Origin: Methylomonas rosea
GTDB lineage: Bacteria; Pseudomonadota; Gammaproteobacteria; Methylococcales; Methylomonadaceae
DNA length: 64,000 nucleotides
Direction: 5' to 3'
Assembly (NCBI RefSeq): GCF_024505055.1
Contig: NZ_JANIBL010000002.1
Location: 62,001 to 126,000, forward strand
The notes under the pieces were generated by a model. The model searched no databases. It had not been told where the DNA came from and worked only from the letters and a program-made list of their open reading frames with translations. Within the stretch, counting starts at the first letter, position 1, and each line of letters starts with the position of its first letter. The translations under genes were made by a program, and so were the position numbers. Of the stretch, positions 19,020 through 28,972 are shown one piece after another.

Positions 19020-19663
19020 TGGCCAGAGACTATAAGCACCGCGTTCAAAGCCCCAGTTACACCAACAACAGTCGCAGAAAGCCGAAAAAGTCTTCGGTAG
19101 CACTTTGGCGTTGGTTGCTGGTCATCGCGCTGATTGTAGCTTTTGGGGTGTTTTTGAACATGATCCGCAAAATGGTGCCGGAGCTGGTGGCAGGCAAACC
19201 GGAAGCGGAGATTCCGCAAGTAGTGGAAAAGTTAAAACAGGAATTACCGGTCAAGCCGCAAACTCAAGCGGCCGCTGAACCAGAAAAACCGGCGGAGCCG
19301 TCACAGCCTACGGAACCGGAAGAGCCGCGTTACGATTTTTATACCATACTGCCACAGGCGGAAGTGGTGGTGCCCGACTACGAAATCAAAACCCGGGTGC
19401 GTGAGCAGCTGGTCGGTAAAACCAAGGCGGCCAAATACATTATGCAGGCCGGCTCGTTCCGGGAAGCCCCGGAAGCCGAGCGCCACAAGGCTAAGCTGGC
19501 ATCGCTCGGCATAGAGTCCAGGGTCGAGAAAGCTAAAGTCGGCAATGTTATCTGGCATCGCGTTAAGGTCGGTCCCTACGATAATCCCGCCAGCGTTTCC
19601 ACGATTAAGGAATTGCTGCAGAAAAACGGCATAGGTGTGATTGTTACCGAAAGCGGTCAATAA
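19019..19663 (+). CDS. SPOR-domain membrane protein (FtsN-like)
   Basis: 214-aa bitopic protein. It has a basic cytoplasmic N-terminus, one span (WRWLLVIALIVAFGVFLNMI, ~residues 30-49), a Pro/Glu-rich periplasmic linker and a C-terminal SPOR domain (~137-214; YIMQAGSFREAPEAERHKA). SPOR domains bind denuded peptidoglycan at the division site. Its position behind argS matches the FtsN-like SPOR genes of Pseudomonas and relatives. It starts at the TAATG overlap. Confidence 0.88.
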   Translation: MARDYKHRVQSPSYTNNSRRKPKKSSVALWRWLLVIALIVAFGVFLNMIRKMVPELVAGKPEAEIPQVVEKLKQELPVKPQTQAAAEPEKPAEPSQPTEPEEPRYDFYTILPQAEVVVPDYEIKTRVREQLVGKTKAAKYIMQAGSFREAPEAERHKAKLASLGIESRVEKAKVGNVIWHRVKVGPYDNPASVSTIKELLQKNGIGVIVTESGQ

Positions 19664-19807
19664 GCGTTCAACAAGTCCAGGGTTTTGTCTGGTGTCGCTC
19701 AAGCAATTCCCCAGCGCAATGCTGTGTGCGGTACGGTAGTAAATTAGATTGACTCGCTTGCCGTTTTAAGCTCTGATAACTTAAATAATTACGAGAGGAG
19801 AGGCCTT

Positions 19808-20368
19808 ATGGTTAACAAAAAGACGATGGTGCTGATGCTGTTGGCGCTGATCATGTTGAGCGGTTGCAGCCGGGTGTTTCGCGCTAGTGACACCAAAGAC
19901 GACGATTTGATCGAGGTAAGCTACGAGGCGGTGGACCAACTGATTCTCGATTTACGCGAACCCTTACCCAAGGGCAGCTTGGTCGTTATCAATTCGCTGG
20001 TTAATGTCGGCGAACTAGAACAAACTTTGGCGTTTGGCCGAATTGTCTCCGATCAAATCTCCTCGGCCTTTCACCGCTCAGGTTACCGGGTGATGGGTAT
20101 GGAGCTGCCTACCGAAATTTTTGCTAAAAACGATTCGGGCATCCTGCAACTTCCTGATAAAACCAAGGAAGCTTTAAATAATGTCGGCGCTAAAGCCGTC
20201 GTTATTGGTTCGTTTGCGCCAGGCTACAATAACGTCTACGTTTCGCTAAGGGTTGTAGACATCGCCAGCCAGAACGTAATTTCCTCCACCGACTATTCTG
20301 TGTCGATGGGGCCGGATGCCAAGGTTTTGGTTAAAAAACCGCAACCCCCCACACCTGCCAAGCCATAG
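19808..20368 (+). CDS. FlgO-family outer-membrane lipoprotein
   Basis: 186-aa lipoprotein with signal peptide and lipobox LSGC (Cys20). The body matches the FlgO domain: LPKGSLVVINSLVNVGELEQT and FGRIVSDQISSAFHRSGYRV. In Vibrio FlgO is a flagellar-associated lipoprotein, but no flagellar genes lie nearby, so the role may be general. Strong GAGAGGAG ribosome site 8 nt before the ATG. The proline-rich tail is probably flexible. Confidence 0.8.
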   Translation: MVNKKTMVLMLLALIMLSGCSRVFRASDTKDDDLIEVSYEAVDQLILDLREPLPKGSLVVINSLVNVGELEQTLAFGRIVSDQISSAFHRSGYRVMGMELPTEIFAKNDSGILQLPDKTKEALNNVGAKAVVIGSFAPGYNNVYVSLRVVDIASQNVISSTDYSVSMGPDAKVLVKKPQPPTPAKP

Positions 20369-20381
20369 CATTCAAACCTTA

Positions 20382-20407
20382 AGCGGATTGCCATTCGGCA
20401 ATCCGCT
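20382..20407. terminator. 11-bp hairpin between convergent genes
   Basis: AGCGGATTGCC and GGCAATCCGCT around a 4-nt loop, without a T-run. It separates the lipoprotein gene from the convergent asparaginase gene, so it is a probable terminator or 3' end structure. Confidence 0.6.
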
Positions 20408-20487
20408 CCACGCTGACACCCTGGTCGTCAGACTTCCTTGGATTCTGCGATTGCAGAGCATCGGCCTTTTGTAAAAATCCAGCCGTA

Positions 20488-21504
20488 TTACAGTTGTTCG
20501 TGAGCCAAGTTTCGTACTAATAATGCGTAGATTGCCTGCGGCGTGTCGAAATTGCCGTAAGCCAATAGCAATTTAGCGTAAGCGGCTTCCAGCGAAGTAT
20601 TCCAGATCATTTCCGCGCCACAATCCAACAGTTCCCGAGTAGAGGCATAGGCGCTTTCCGAATACAGCGCCGGCGCTAGATAAATTTTGATGCCCCGCCC
20701 TGCGCAGCGTTTGACGAACTCGACCAGGCTGTATTGCTCTCCAGCCGCGCTAGACGCGCAGGCCGTGCCGGAATGGTAAAGGTCGTGTAGCACAGCATCG
20801 ACGGCGTCGAGATTGTATGTTGAGTAGTCAAGGCCGGGATAAGGTCTGATTAACAAAATTCGTTTGGAAAAGTCGGGTTTAAGCGCAATTGATGATAGCT
20901 CGCTTGGCGCCAAATTTTGCAGGGATTGAAATTGCCCGTTTTCCAAGCGCATCCAGGCCTGCGACTGCACGCTGATGAAATCGCTACTTAAGGGCAGGCA
21001 GGACGACAGGCGGGCACCGAGATGAATCTGCATGACTTGCCCCGGATTTCGATACGGCACAAACACGCCGGCCAGATCGAGTTGGCGGATAAATTCTACC
21101 GCACACAGAAAGTTCGCCACGCCGTTGGCTTGCGGGTTATCCAGCGGCAGGTCGCTGGAAACCAGCAGCAGTGGAATCGACAGACCATTGAAATATAGAC
21201 TTAGCGCCGCTGCGCTAAATGCTAGGCTGTCCGTACCGTGAGTGACGATGATGCCGTCGAATTGGCCTAGATCCTCGCCTTCAATCGCAGCGATGATTTG
21301 CGGCCAGTGGCTGGGATGCAGGTTTTCGCTGAGAATCTGCAAGGGCTGTAAGGTTTTGAAGTTTACCGAATCCGGCTTGGGGTCTTGTTCGGTAAAGCGT
21401 TGTAATAACTTAAAACCGGCATTGCCGTCGGTATTCATGGTGTCGCCGCTAAGCTGCGAACCTATGGTGCCGCCGGTAAACACCAGCAGGATGTTTTTCT
21501 TCAT
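20488..21504 (-). CDS. ansA: Type I (cytoplasmic) L-asparaginase
   Basis: Hydrolyses asparagine to aspartate and ammonia. It is 338 aa with the two threonine motifs TGGTIGS (near the N-terminus) and THGTDSLAFSAAAL, and no signal peptide, which fits the type I enzyme. It is divergent from folA, with a 56-bp shared promoter region. Confidence 0.9.
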   Translation of the reverse strand: MKKNILLVFTGGTIGSQLSGDTMNTDGNAGFKLLQRFTEQDPKPDSVNFKTLQPLQILSENLHPSHWPQIIAAIEGEDLGQFDGIIVTHGTDSLAFSAAALSLYFNGLSIPLLLVSSDLPLDNPQANGVANFLCAVEFIRQLDLAGVFVPYRNPGQVMQIHLGARLSSCLPLSSDFISVQSQAWMRLENGQFQSLQNLAPSELSSIALKPDFSKRILLIRPYPGLDYSTYNLDAVDAVLHDLYHSGTACASSAAGEQYSLVEFVKRCAGRGIKIYLAPALYSESAYASTRELLDCGAEMIWNTSLEAAYAKLLLAYGNFDTPQAIYALLVRNLAHEQL

Positions 21505-21560
21505 AAACGATGGTTTCTAGTATGATGTTTTGCTTACAAAGCCCATCTTAAACACTCTGC

Positions 21561-22067
21561 ATGAAAATATCACTGATCGTGGCGATGGCCAGTAATCGCG
21601 CCATTGGCCTGAACGGCCAAATGCCCTGGCATCTCTCGGCCGACTTGAAACGCTTCAAACAAATCACCATGGGTACGCCGATCTTGATGGGCCGTAAAAC
21701 GTTTGAGGCCATCGGTCGGCCTTTGCCGGGACGGGAGAACATCATTATTAGCCGCGACCCGAATTATCAACAGCCTGGTTGCCGGGTGTTTACCGGCATC
21801 GATAGCGTGTTGCAAAACTATACCGATAGCCCGGAATTATTCGTGATTGGCGGCGCCACCTTGTATGAAGCAATGCTGTCGTATGCCGATTATTTGTACC
21901 TGACCGAAATCCACAAAACTTTCGTGGGCGACACCTTTTTCCCGGAGATCGATGTCAGTCAATGGCGGGAAGTTGCCAGGGACGATGTTAAAAACGATCA
22001 AACCGTTGATTTTACCTATAGTTTTTTAAAGCTGGAAAACATCCGGGTTGGTTCTAGCGGGTACTAG
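21561..22067 (+). CDS. folA: Dihydrofolate reductase
   Basis: 168-aa NADPH-dependent DHFR making tetrahydrofolate. IVAMASNRAIGLNGQMPWHL, MGRKTFEAIGRPLPGR, and FVIGGATLYEAML are all conserved, with the catalytic Asp in SADLKRFK. It is monocistronic, followed by the Pho box of pstS. Confidence 0.96.
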   Translation: MKISLIVAMASNRAIGLNGQMPWHLSADLKRFKQITMGTPILMGRKTFEAIGRPLPGRENIIISRDPNYQQPGCRVFTGIDSVLQNYTDSPELFVIGGATLYEAMLSYADYLYLTEIHKTFVGDTFFPEIDVSQWREVARDDVKNDQTVDFTYSFLKLENIRVGSSGY

Positions 22068-22097
22068 ATTTTGGCGGCCGGTCAGAATTGGGTGTTT

Positions 22098-22141
22098 TTG
22101 TCATAAAACTGTCATATTTGCTTCATACTATTGTCACGCTA
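22098..22141 (+). promoter_or_regulatory. Pho box of four 11-bp PhoB repeat units before pstS
   Basis: Four consecutive 11-bp units: TTGTCATAAAA, CTGTCATATTT, GCTTCATACTA, TTGTCACGCTA. The first two form a near-consensus Pho box; the last two are weaker. A TATGAA -10-like hexamer follows at 22151-22156, and the pstS ATG is at 22187. The pst operon is therefore very likely PhoB-activated under phosphate limitation. Confidence 0.85.
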
Positions 22142-22186
22142 GGTTGGCAATATGAATCTTAAGTTTTAAACATTTCGAGAAAATAT

Positions 22187-23176
22187 ATGAAAAATACATT
22201 CAAGCTGAAATCGCTGGTTTTAGGATTTGGTTTTGCATCGGCTGCTTTGGTCGGCGGTGAAGCAGTGGCGGCTCCCGCGACATTGGATCCGGCTTTGCCC
22301 GAATATGCGGCAGCCAGTGGCGTGTCCGGCAACATCTCCAGCGTTGGCTCGGATACTTTAGCTAATTTGATGACCTTGTGGGCCGAAGAATTCGGCAAGA
22401 TTTACCCCAACGTCAACATTCAGATTCAAGCAGCCGGTTCTTCGACCGCGCCGCCGGCTTTGACCGAAGGCACCTCTAATCTGGGTCCGATGAGTCGGAA
22501 AATGAAAGACAATGAAATCGACGATTTCGAAAGCAAATACGGTTACAAACCTACCGCAGTTCCGGTTGCTATCGACGCGCTGGCGGTTTTTGTTAACAAG
22601 GACAACCCGGTTAAAGGTTTAAGCATTCCGCAAGTCGATGCGATTTTGTCCTCAACCCGTAAATGCGGTTATGCCACCGACATCACCACTTGGGGCCAAG
22701 CCGGCCTGACTGGCGGTTGGGCAAGCAAACCTATTCAGCTGTATGGCCGTAACTCGGTGTCCGGTACTTACGGTTTCTTCAAAGACGAAGCGCTGTGCAA
22801 AGGCGATTTCAAAAGCAACGTCAACGAACAGCCTGGTTCCGCTTCGGTCGTGCAATCGGTCACTACATCTGCAAACGGCATCGGCTATTCCGGTATCGGT
22901 TATTCCACCTCGGGTGTAAAAGCCGTACCTTTGGCCTTGAAAGACGGTCAGCCGTTTGTTGAAGCTTCTCCTGAGAACGCTACATCAGGTGCGTACCCGC
23001 TGTCTCGTTTCTTGTACGTTTACGTCAACAAAAAACCTAACGAGCCTCTGGCCCCTATGGAAAAAGAGTTCATCAAAATGGTGTTGTCTAAGACCGGCCA
23101 ACAAGTCGTTATCAAGGACGGCTATATTCCGCTGCCCGCCAAGGCCGTAGAAAAAGCCTTGACGCTGATTCAGTAA
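22187..23176 (+). CDS. pstS: Phosphate ABC transporter substrate-binding protein PstS
   Basis: 329-aa periplasmic phosphate-binding protein. A cleavable signal peptide ends near GGEAVAAPA. The phosphate-binding loops are visible: [23 protein letters not shown], and [12 protein letters not shown]. The variant is of the Pseudomonas type. It is the first gene of pstSCAB-phoU, and a terminator-like hairpin separates it from pstC, which usually allows PstS to be made in excess. Confidence 0.95.
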   Translation: MKNTFKLKSLVLGFGFASAALVGGEAVAAPATLDPALPEYAAASGVSGNISSVGSDTLANLMTLWAEEFGKIYPNVNIQIQAAGSSTAPPALTEGTSNLGPMSRKMKDNEIDDFESKYGYKPTAVPVAIDALAVFVNKDNPVKGLSIPQVDAILSSTRKCGYATDITTWGQAGLTGGWASKPIQLYGRNSVSGTYGFFKDEALCKGDFKSNVNEQPGSASVVQSVTTSANGIGYSGIGYSTSGVKAVPLALKDGQPFVEASPENATSGAYPLSRFLYVYVNKKPNEPLAPMEKEFIKMVLSKTGQQVVIKDGYIPLPAKAVEKALTLIQ

Positions 23177-23303
23177 TTACATCAGCCAAGGATGTCTGAT
23201 CAAGGGACAATTCTGCATGGACGCAGCAAGGGATTGGCTAATAGAAACAATGTCATTACCTCCTCTCGCCAAAGTAGTGGCGGATGATCTTGTATAATAT
23301 CAA

Positions 23304-23335
23304 GCCGATAATTCCTAAGATTTATCGGCTTTTTT
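23304..23335 (+). terminator. Terminator or attenuator between pstS and pstC
   Basis: GCCGATAA and TTATCGGC around a 10-nt loop with six T residues. TATAAT lies just upstream at 23293-23298 without a clear -35. Confidence 0.75.
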
Positions 23336-23392
23336 GTCTCTGAATGCGTTGCGATTGTTCGGCGCAGCTTTGTTAACCAACGATACCTTGTT

Positions 23393-25672
23393 ATGACTGA
23401 AGCTCATCCTACTCAAGCGAAAGCCACGCTGTTCCAGACAGCGACTAGCGACCGTTATCAGCGCTGGCGGCTGGTAAAAGACAAGATGGTCGCGCGCGGC
23501 GTGGTAGCCGGCGGTTTGAGCATTATCCTCGCCGTGGTGTTGATCTTTTTTTACCTATTGTATGTGGTTTTTCCGATATTGCTGCCATCCCACGCGGAAG
23601 CGGTCGGCCGTTACGACGTGCCCGAGCAGGCTTTGGGCAATACCGTCTTCTTGTCGATGGAAGAGCAAAACGAAGTGGCGGTACGTTTTACCGACACCGG
23701 CAAAGCGATATTTTTTAGCGTTACCACCGGTCAGCCCATTCGCGTGGACGCGTTGCCTATTCCAGAAAACGCGCAAATTACCAGTTACGCTCATGGTGGT
23801 GTCGATAAAGGCGTGATCGCCTTTGGTTTGTCGGACGGCCGCGCCGTGGTCGTCAAACATGATTACAAATTGTCTTATCCAAACGGCAAGCGGGCAATTA
23901 CTCCCGCTATTCAATATCCGCTCGGCGCCGAACCCTTGGTGGTGGATAAACAAGGCCAGGCGTTAACCAAGCTGGCGGTGAAGTTAGGCGATAAAAACAG
24001 CACTTTGCTGGCAAAAACCGCTGATAACCGTATGGTGTTGAGTAGTCTAAGTAAAAAAGAATCGCTGTTCGACGACGAAGGCTCTTGGGAAGCCACCGAT
24101 TCGGTGATCGAGATGGCGGCTGAGGATGTAGATTTCATCCTTTTGGATAAAGAGCTGCGCAATCTGTATCTGGCCAGCCGTAGCGGCGATTTAACCGTGG
24201 TCGATATTCTCGACAAGAGCAAACCCGAGATCAAACACAAACTGAACGTGCTGAACCAAGGCGTGCAAATCAGCAGCATGGAGTTTTTGAACGGCGATAT
24301 TTCTCTGCTGATAGGCGATACGAGCGGCGTGATGGCACAATGGTCCATGGTCCGCGATCAGCAAAACCATTTCAGTATTGAAAAACTGCGTGCCTTTAAA
24401 GTATCCGATGCACCGATTATTACCATCAATCCGGAACAGCGCCGCAAGGGTATGCTGGCGGCAGACGCCAACGGCGAGATCGGTATATATAGTTCCACCG
24501 CCGAACGGGAATTGATCAAGGAAAAAATCGCCGGCGGAAAACCTGTGTCCGTCACCTTGTCGCCACGCGCCAATGCCATGTTACTGCAAACCGAAGACGG
24601 CAAAATCAATCATTGGACTATTGAAAACGAACACCCGGAAGTATCCTGGAGTTCGTTATGGAACAAGGTTTGGTACGAAAGTTATCCCAAGCCCGATTAC
24701 ATCTGGCAATCATCCGCAGCCAGCAACGATTTCGAACCGAAAATGAGTTTGACGCCGCTGGTGTTCGGGACCTTAAAAGCCTCGTTCTACGCGATGTTGA
24801 TGGGTGTGCCGCTGGCCTTGTTCGGCGCGATTTATACCGGTTATTTCATGGCGCCGAGCGTGCGTCAGTATGTAAAGCCGGGGGTGGAAATCATGGGCGC
24901 ATTGCCGACCGTGATTTTGGGCTTTTTGGCCGGTTTGTGGCTGGCGCCTTTCGTGGAAGCCAATCTCACCGGGATTTTTGCGTTATTGATGATCGTGCCG
25001 CTGTCCGTGATGGTTTTTGCCTATTTTTGGCAATTCTTACCGGAACAAGCTCGCCACAAAATTCCCGACGGTTGGGATGCGGTAGTACTGATCCCGGTGG
25101 TGATATTCGGCGCCTGGCTGTCTTTTCAGCTAAGCCCGTCCATCGAAGCCTTGTGCTTTAACGGCGATTTACGGACCTGGATGCGCGAGGAATTTGGCAT
25201 CGGCTACGATCAGCGCAACACGCTGGTAGTCGGTTTGGCTATGGGTTTTGCGGTGATCCCTATGATTTTTTCCATTGCCGAAGACGCGATTTTCAGCGTA
25301 CCGAAGCATTTGACCACCGGTTCTTTGGCGCTGGGCGCTACGCCCTGGCAAACCATGACCAAGGTGGTGTTGCTGACTGCCAGCCCCGGTATTTTCTCGG
25401 CGATCATGATCGGTTTCGGCCGCGCGGTCGGCGAGACGATGATCGTGCTGATGGCCACCGGCAACACTGCGGTGATGGATTTGAGCATCTTCCAGGGTCT
25501 GCGCACACTGTCGGCTAATATCGCGGTGGAAATGCCCGAATCGGAAGTGAATAGCACTCACTATCGCGTGTTGTTCCTGGCGGCCCTGGTGCTGTTCATG
25601 TTCACTTTTGTAGTCAACACGCTGGCTGAAGTTATTCGGCAGAATCTAAGACAAAAATACAGCTCATTATGA
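23393..25672 (+). CDS. pstC: Phosphate ABC transporter permease PstC, long form
   Basis: 759-aa permease, far longer than the ~320 aa of E. coli. After a cytoplasmic tail and one helix (~38-64) comes a ~390-residue extracytoplasmic insertion with beta-rich, propeller-like repeats. The permease domain (~455-755) has the ABC-binding loop GSLALGATPWQTMTKVVL. The long form is known from Pseudomonas and relatives. The stop overlaps the pstA start as ATGA. Confidence 0.93.
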   Translation: MTEAHPTQAKATLFQTATSDRYQRWRLVKDKMVARGVVAGGLSIILAVVLIFFYLLYVVFPILLPSHAEAVGRYDVPEQALGNTVFLSMEEQNEVAVRFTDTGKAIFFSVTTGQPIRVDALPIPENAQITSYAHGGVDKGVIAFGLSDGRAVVVKHDYKLSYPNGKRAITPAIQYPLGAEPLVVDKQGQALTKLAVKLGDKNSTLLAKTADNRMVLSSLSKKESLFDDEGSWEATDSVIEMAAEDVDFILLDKELRNLYLASRSGDLTVVDILDKSKPEIKHKLNVLNQGVQISSMEFLNGDISLLIGDTSGVMAQWSMVRDQQNHFSIEKLRAFKVSDAPIITINPEQRRKGMLAADANGEIGIYSSTAERELIKEKIAGGKPVSVTLSPRANAMLLQTEDGKINHWTIENEHPEVSWSSLWNKVWYESYPKPDYIWQSSAASNDFEPKMSLTPLVFGTLKASFYAMLMGVPLALFGAIYTGYFMAPSVRQYVKPGVEIMGALPTVILGFLAGLWLAPFVEANLTGIFALLMIVPLSVMVFAYFWQFLPEQARHKIPDGWDAVVLIPVVIFGAWLSFQLSPSIEALCFNGDLRTWMREEFGIGYDQRNTLVVGLAMGFAVIPMIFSIAEDAIFSVPKHLTTGSLALGATPWQTMTKVVLLTASPGIFSAIMIGFGRAVGETMIVLMATGNTAVMDLSIFQGLRTLSANIAVEMPESEVNSTHYRVLFLAALVLFMFTFVVNTLAEVIRQNLRQKYSSL

Positions 25673-27324
25673 TGAAAGCATGGTTTAAGAGCGGTTCGCC
25701 CTGGATATGGATGACCGCCGGCGCGGTCAGTTTGAATCTGATATTGGTGGTGGGCTTGCTGCTGTTGATTGCGGTGAGGGGCTTGGGACATTTCTGGCCG
25801 GCCGACATCATCGAATATCGCTACCAAGATCGCGATGGCCCGGAGAGCGCCATTATCGGCGAAGCAGTGGCCACGTCGCTATTGCCCGCCGCGCAAGCCA
25901 GGGCCGCTGGGCATGAGTTGCTGGATAACGGCGAATACCTGGTGCAGCATCTGGTAAAAACCGGTAATCGCGATATTCTCGGTAGCGATTTTCGCTGGAT
26001 TCAGCAGCAATATATCCACGGCCAATCCACACCGGACGATTTGATCATGGTCGAACGCCGCGAGTGGGGTAATTTCTATGGCCGATTGCTGGCGGTTAAG
26101 GAAGACGGCGCGGTAATCGCCCAAGGCGAGCAGGCCTGGCAGGTGGCGCAACAGAAACTGGCGACAGTGCTGAATCAGCACGACGAAATCGATAGTTTGC
26201 AGGATCACGAAGTCGGTGCGATCAACTATGAACTGGAGCGTCTGCGCTTGAAGCAGCGTGGGCTGGAACTGAAAAACGCCTGGAACGAGGCGGCCAAGCA
26301 AGAATTTGCCGCGCAAAAGCAGACTTACGAAAAACAATACCAAGTCATCCAGCAGCAAATCGGCAAGTTGAGCAAGGAAAGCAAACGCTACAGCCTGGTG
26401 GTTGCCGAAGCCGGAAACAAAGAAATTACTTTGCCCTTGAACCGAGTCGTCAAACTGACACGGCCTAATACGATGAGCGTGCTGGACAAATGTATCGAAT
26501 ACGTCGGTAATTTCGCCACGTTTGTCAGCGACGAACCGCGCGAAGCCAACACCGAGGGTGGTATTTTTCCGGCCATTTTCGGTACCGTGTTGATGGTGAT
26601 GCTGATGGCGGTCGTCGTCACGCCGTTCGGGGTAATCGCGGCGGTTTATCTGCGCGAATATGCCAAGCAGGGTTTTATTACCCGCGTGATCCGAATTGCC
26701 GTTAACAATCTGGCTGGCGTACCGTCCATCGTTTACGGTGTGTTTGGTTTGGGTTTTTTCGTGTATATCATCGGCGGCAATATCGACCGCTTGTTTTTCC
26801 CGGAAGCGGCGCCCGCACCGGTTTTCGGTACGCCCGGTTTGTTGTGGGCCTCGTTGACGCTGGCGTTGATGACTTTGCCTGTGGTGATCGTTGCCACAGA
26901 AGAAGGTTTGTCGCGGATTCCTAAATCAATTCGGGAAGGCAGTTTGGCGCTGGGCGCCACCAAAGCCGAAACCCTGTGGCGCACGGTATTGCCGATGGCC
27001 AGTCCGGCGATCATGACCGGCCTGATTTTAGCGGTGGCGCGCGCCGCCGGAGAAGTAGCGCCTTTGATGCTGGTCGGTGTAGTAAAACTGGCGCCGACCT
27101 TGCCTTTGGACGGCAATTTCCCCTATCTGCATCTGGATAGAAAGTTTATGCATTTAGGGTTTCATATTTACGACGTCGGCTTTCAGAGCCCTAATGTCGA
27201 AGCAGCCAGACCCCTGGTTTACGCGACGTCCCTGCTACTGGTGATGGTGATTATTGGTCTGAATATGTTCGCTATCTCGATACGTAACAATTTGCGGGAA
27301 AAATACCGCGCCCTGGAAAATTAA
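25669..27324 (+). CDS. pstA: Phosphate ABC transporter permease PstA, long form
   Basis: 551-aa permease. One N-terminal helix is followed by a ~250-residue insertion whose second half (~150-250) is rich in Gln, Glu and Lys and probably coiled coil. The permease domain begins near residue 297 and carries GSLALGATKAETLWRTVLP as EAA loop. It is coupled to pstC by a 4-bp overlap. Two adjacent ATGs (25669, 25672) are possible starts. Confidence 0.93.
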   Translation: MMKAWFKSGSPWIWMTAGAVSLNLILVVGLLLLIAVRGLGHFWPADIIEYRYQDRDGPESAIIGEAVATSLLPAAQARAAGHELLDNGEYLVQHLVKTGNRDILGSDFRWIQQQYIHGQSTPDDLIMVERREWGNFYGRLLAVKEDGAVIAQGEQAWQVAQQKLATVLNQHDEIDSLQDHEVGAINYELERLRLKQRGLELKNAWNEAAKQEFAAQKQTYEKQYQVIQQQIGKLSKESKRYSLVVAEAGNKEITLPLNRVVKLTRPNTMSVLDKCIEYVGNFATFVSDEPREANTEGGIFPAIFGTVLMVMLMAVVVTPFGVIAAVYLREYAKQGFITRVIRIAVNNLAGVPSIVYGVFGLGFFVYIIGGNIDRLFFPEAAPAPVFGTPGLLWASLTLALMTLPVVIVATEEGLSRIPKSIREGSLALGATKAETLWRTVLPMASPAIMTGLILAVARAAGEVAPLMLVGVVKLAPTLPLDGNFPYLHLDRKFMHLGFHIYDVGFQSPNVEAARPLVYATSLLLVMVIIGLNMFAISIRNNLREKYRALEN

Positions 27325-27360
27325 ATTCGCATATCCATCCGGAAGACTGGACCCTATACC

Positions 27361-28194
27361 ATGACAACAGCCCAAAAGAATACCCACGCCATTGACATTA
27401 GCGCGTTGAAAAGGGAAGACAGAAAAAGTGTTGAGCAGTTGGAAACCTGCATCAAAGTCGAAAATCTGGATTTGTTCTACGGCCAGAAGCAGGCCTTGCA
27501 CAGCGTGAATATGGAAATGCCGCACAAGAAGGTGACCGCCTATATCGGTCCCAGCGGTTGCGGTAAATCGACGCTGTTGCGCTGTATCAACCGCATGAAC
27601 GATCTGGTCGACGGCGTGACTATCAAAGGCAAGATTCTGCTGGATGGCGATGATATTTACGATAAATCGGTGAATGTCGCTGCTTTGCGCCGGCGAGTGG
27701 GGATGGTGTTTCAAAAACCCAATCCGTTTCCGAAAACCATCTACGAAAACGTCGCCTACGGCCTAAGGATTCAAGGCATCAATGACCGGCGCATTCTCGA
27801 CGAAGTGGTCGAAAAGTCCTTGCGTGGCGCCGCGCTATGGGATGAGATGAAAGATCGCTTGAACGACAATGCCTTGGGTATGTCCGGCGGTCAGCAGCAA
27901 AGGTTGGTGATTGCTCGGGCGATTGCCATCGAGCCGGAAGTGATCCTATTGGACGAGCCGGCCTCAGCACTGGATCCAATCTCGACCTTGAAAATCGAAG
28001 AATTGATTAACGAATTGAAGGAAAAATATACGATAGTGATCGTCACCCACAACATGCAGCAGGCGGCGCGGGTATCCGACTTCACCGCCTTCATGTACAT
28101 GGGCGAATTAATCGAATTTGGTGAAACCAGCGAGTTGTTTACCAATCCGGCGAAAAAACAAACAGAAGATTACATTACCGGCAGGTACGGCTAG
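27361..28194 (+). CDS. pstB: Phosphate ABC transporter ATPase PstB
   Basis: 277-aa ATPase powering PstCA. Walker [10 protein letters not shown], signature MSGGQQQRL, Walker [14 protein letters not shown] and the switch His in [10 protein letters not shown] are all intact. The N-terminal ~35 residues before [11 protein letters not shown] are an extension. It lies 36 bp after pstA and 10 bp before phoU. Confidence 0.97.
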   Translation: MTTAQKNTHAIDISALKREDRKSVEQLETCIKVENLDLFYGQKQALHSVNMEMPHKKVTAYIGPSGCGKSTLLRCINRMNDLVDGVTIKGKILLDGDDIYDKSVNVAALRRRVGMVFQKPNPFPKTIYENVAYGLRIQGINDRRILDEVVEKSLRGAALWDEMKDRLNDNALGMSGGQQQRLVIARAIAIEPEVILLDEPASALDPISTLKIEELINELKEKYTIVIVTHNMQQAARVSDFTAFMYMGELIEFGETSELFTNPAKKQTEDYITGRYG

Positions 28195-28204
28195 GAGGTA
28201 GACA

Positions 28205-28924
28205 ATGGATAACAGCAAAATCAAACAGCACATTTCCCGTCAATTCAACGAGGAGATGGAAGATATTCGCAACAAAGTGCTGACCATGGGCGGTCTGGTG
28301 GAGCAGCAAGTTGATCTGGCGACCAAGGCTTTCATGGGTAACGACATGGAAAATGCCGAGAAAGTGGTGCAGCAGGATCAGTATGTCAACGAGATGGAAA
28401 AAGACATCGACCACGAGTGCACCGAAATCATGGCCAAGCGCCAGCCGGCAGCTTTTGACTTACGCATGTTGATTGCTACCATCAAAATCATCACCGACCT
28501 GGAACGCATCGGCGACGAAGCGGCACGTATCGCCAAAATGACCATGCGTCTGGAGGGTGCCGATTATTACCAAGACAAGTACTATGAAATCGAACATCTG
28601 CTGAATTTGGTCAAGGACATGCTGAACGGCGCCTTGGATGCCTATGCCCGAAACGATGTCGAGGAAGTGATTGCCATTACCGAACAGGATGCCAAGGTTG
28701 ACCGGGAATACACCAGCATCACCCGGCAGTTGATCACACAGATGATGGAAAACCCGCGTAACATCACCAGAGCCCTGGATATGTTGTGGGCCGCTCGCGC
28801 CCTGGAACGGATCGGCGATCACTCCTGCAATGTCTGCGAGCAAGTGATATACATGGTGAAAGGCAAGGATGTACGCCATCTCAGCCGGGAAGAACTGGAA
28901 CGTACTGTTAATTCGGTGCGTTAG
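28205..28924 (+). CDS. phoU: Phosphate signalling protein PhoU
   Basis: 239-aa protein with two PhoU three-helix repeats (metal-binding ERIGDEAARIAKM and ERIGDHSCNVCEQV). It links PstSCAB to PhoR to silence the Pho regulon when phosphate is plentiful. An ideal AGGAGG overlaps the pstB stop 6 nt before the ATG. phoB and phoR are not in the window. Confidence 0.97.
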   Translation: MDNSKIKQHISRQFNEEMEDIRNKVLTMGGLVEQQVDLATKAFMGNDMENAEKVVQQDQYVNEMEKDIDHECTEIMAKRQPAAFDLRMLIATIKIITDLERIGDEAARIAKMTMRLEGADYYQDKYYEIEHLLNLVKDMLNGALDAYARNDVEEVIAITEQDAKVDREYTSITRQLITQMMENPRNITRALDMLWAARALERIGDHSCNVCEQVIYMVKGKDVRHLSREELERTVNSVR

Positions 28925-28972
28925 TTGATGACATTGGCTTGCGCGGCTGCGGGATGGCGGTTAGTGACAGCG

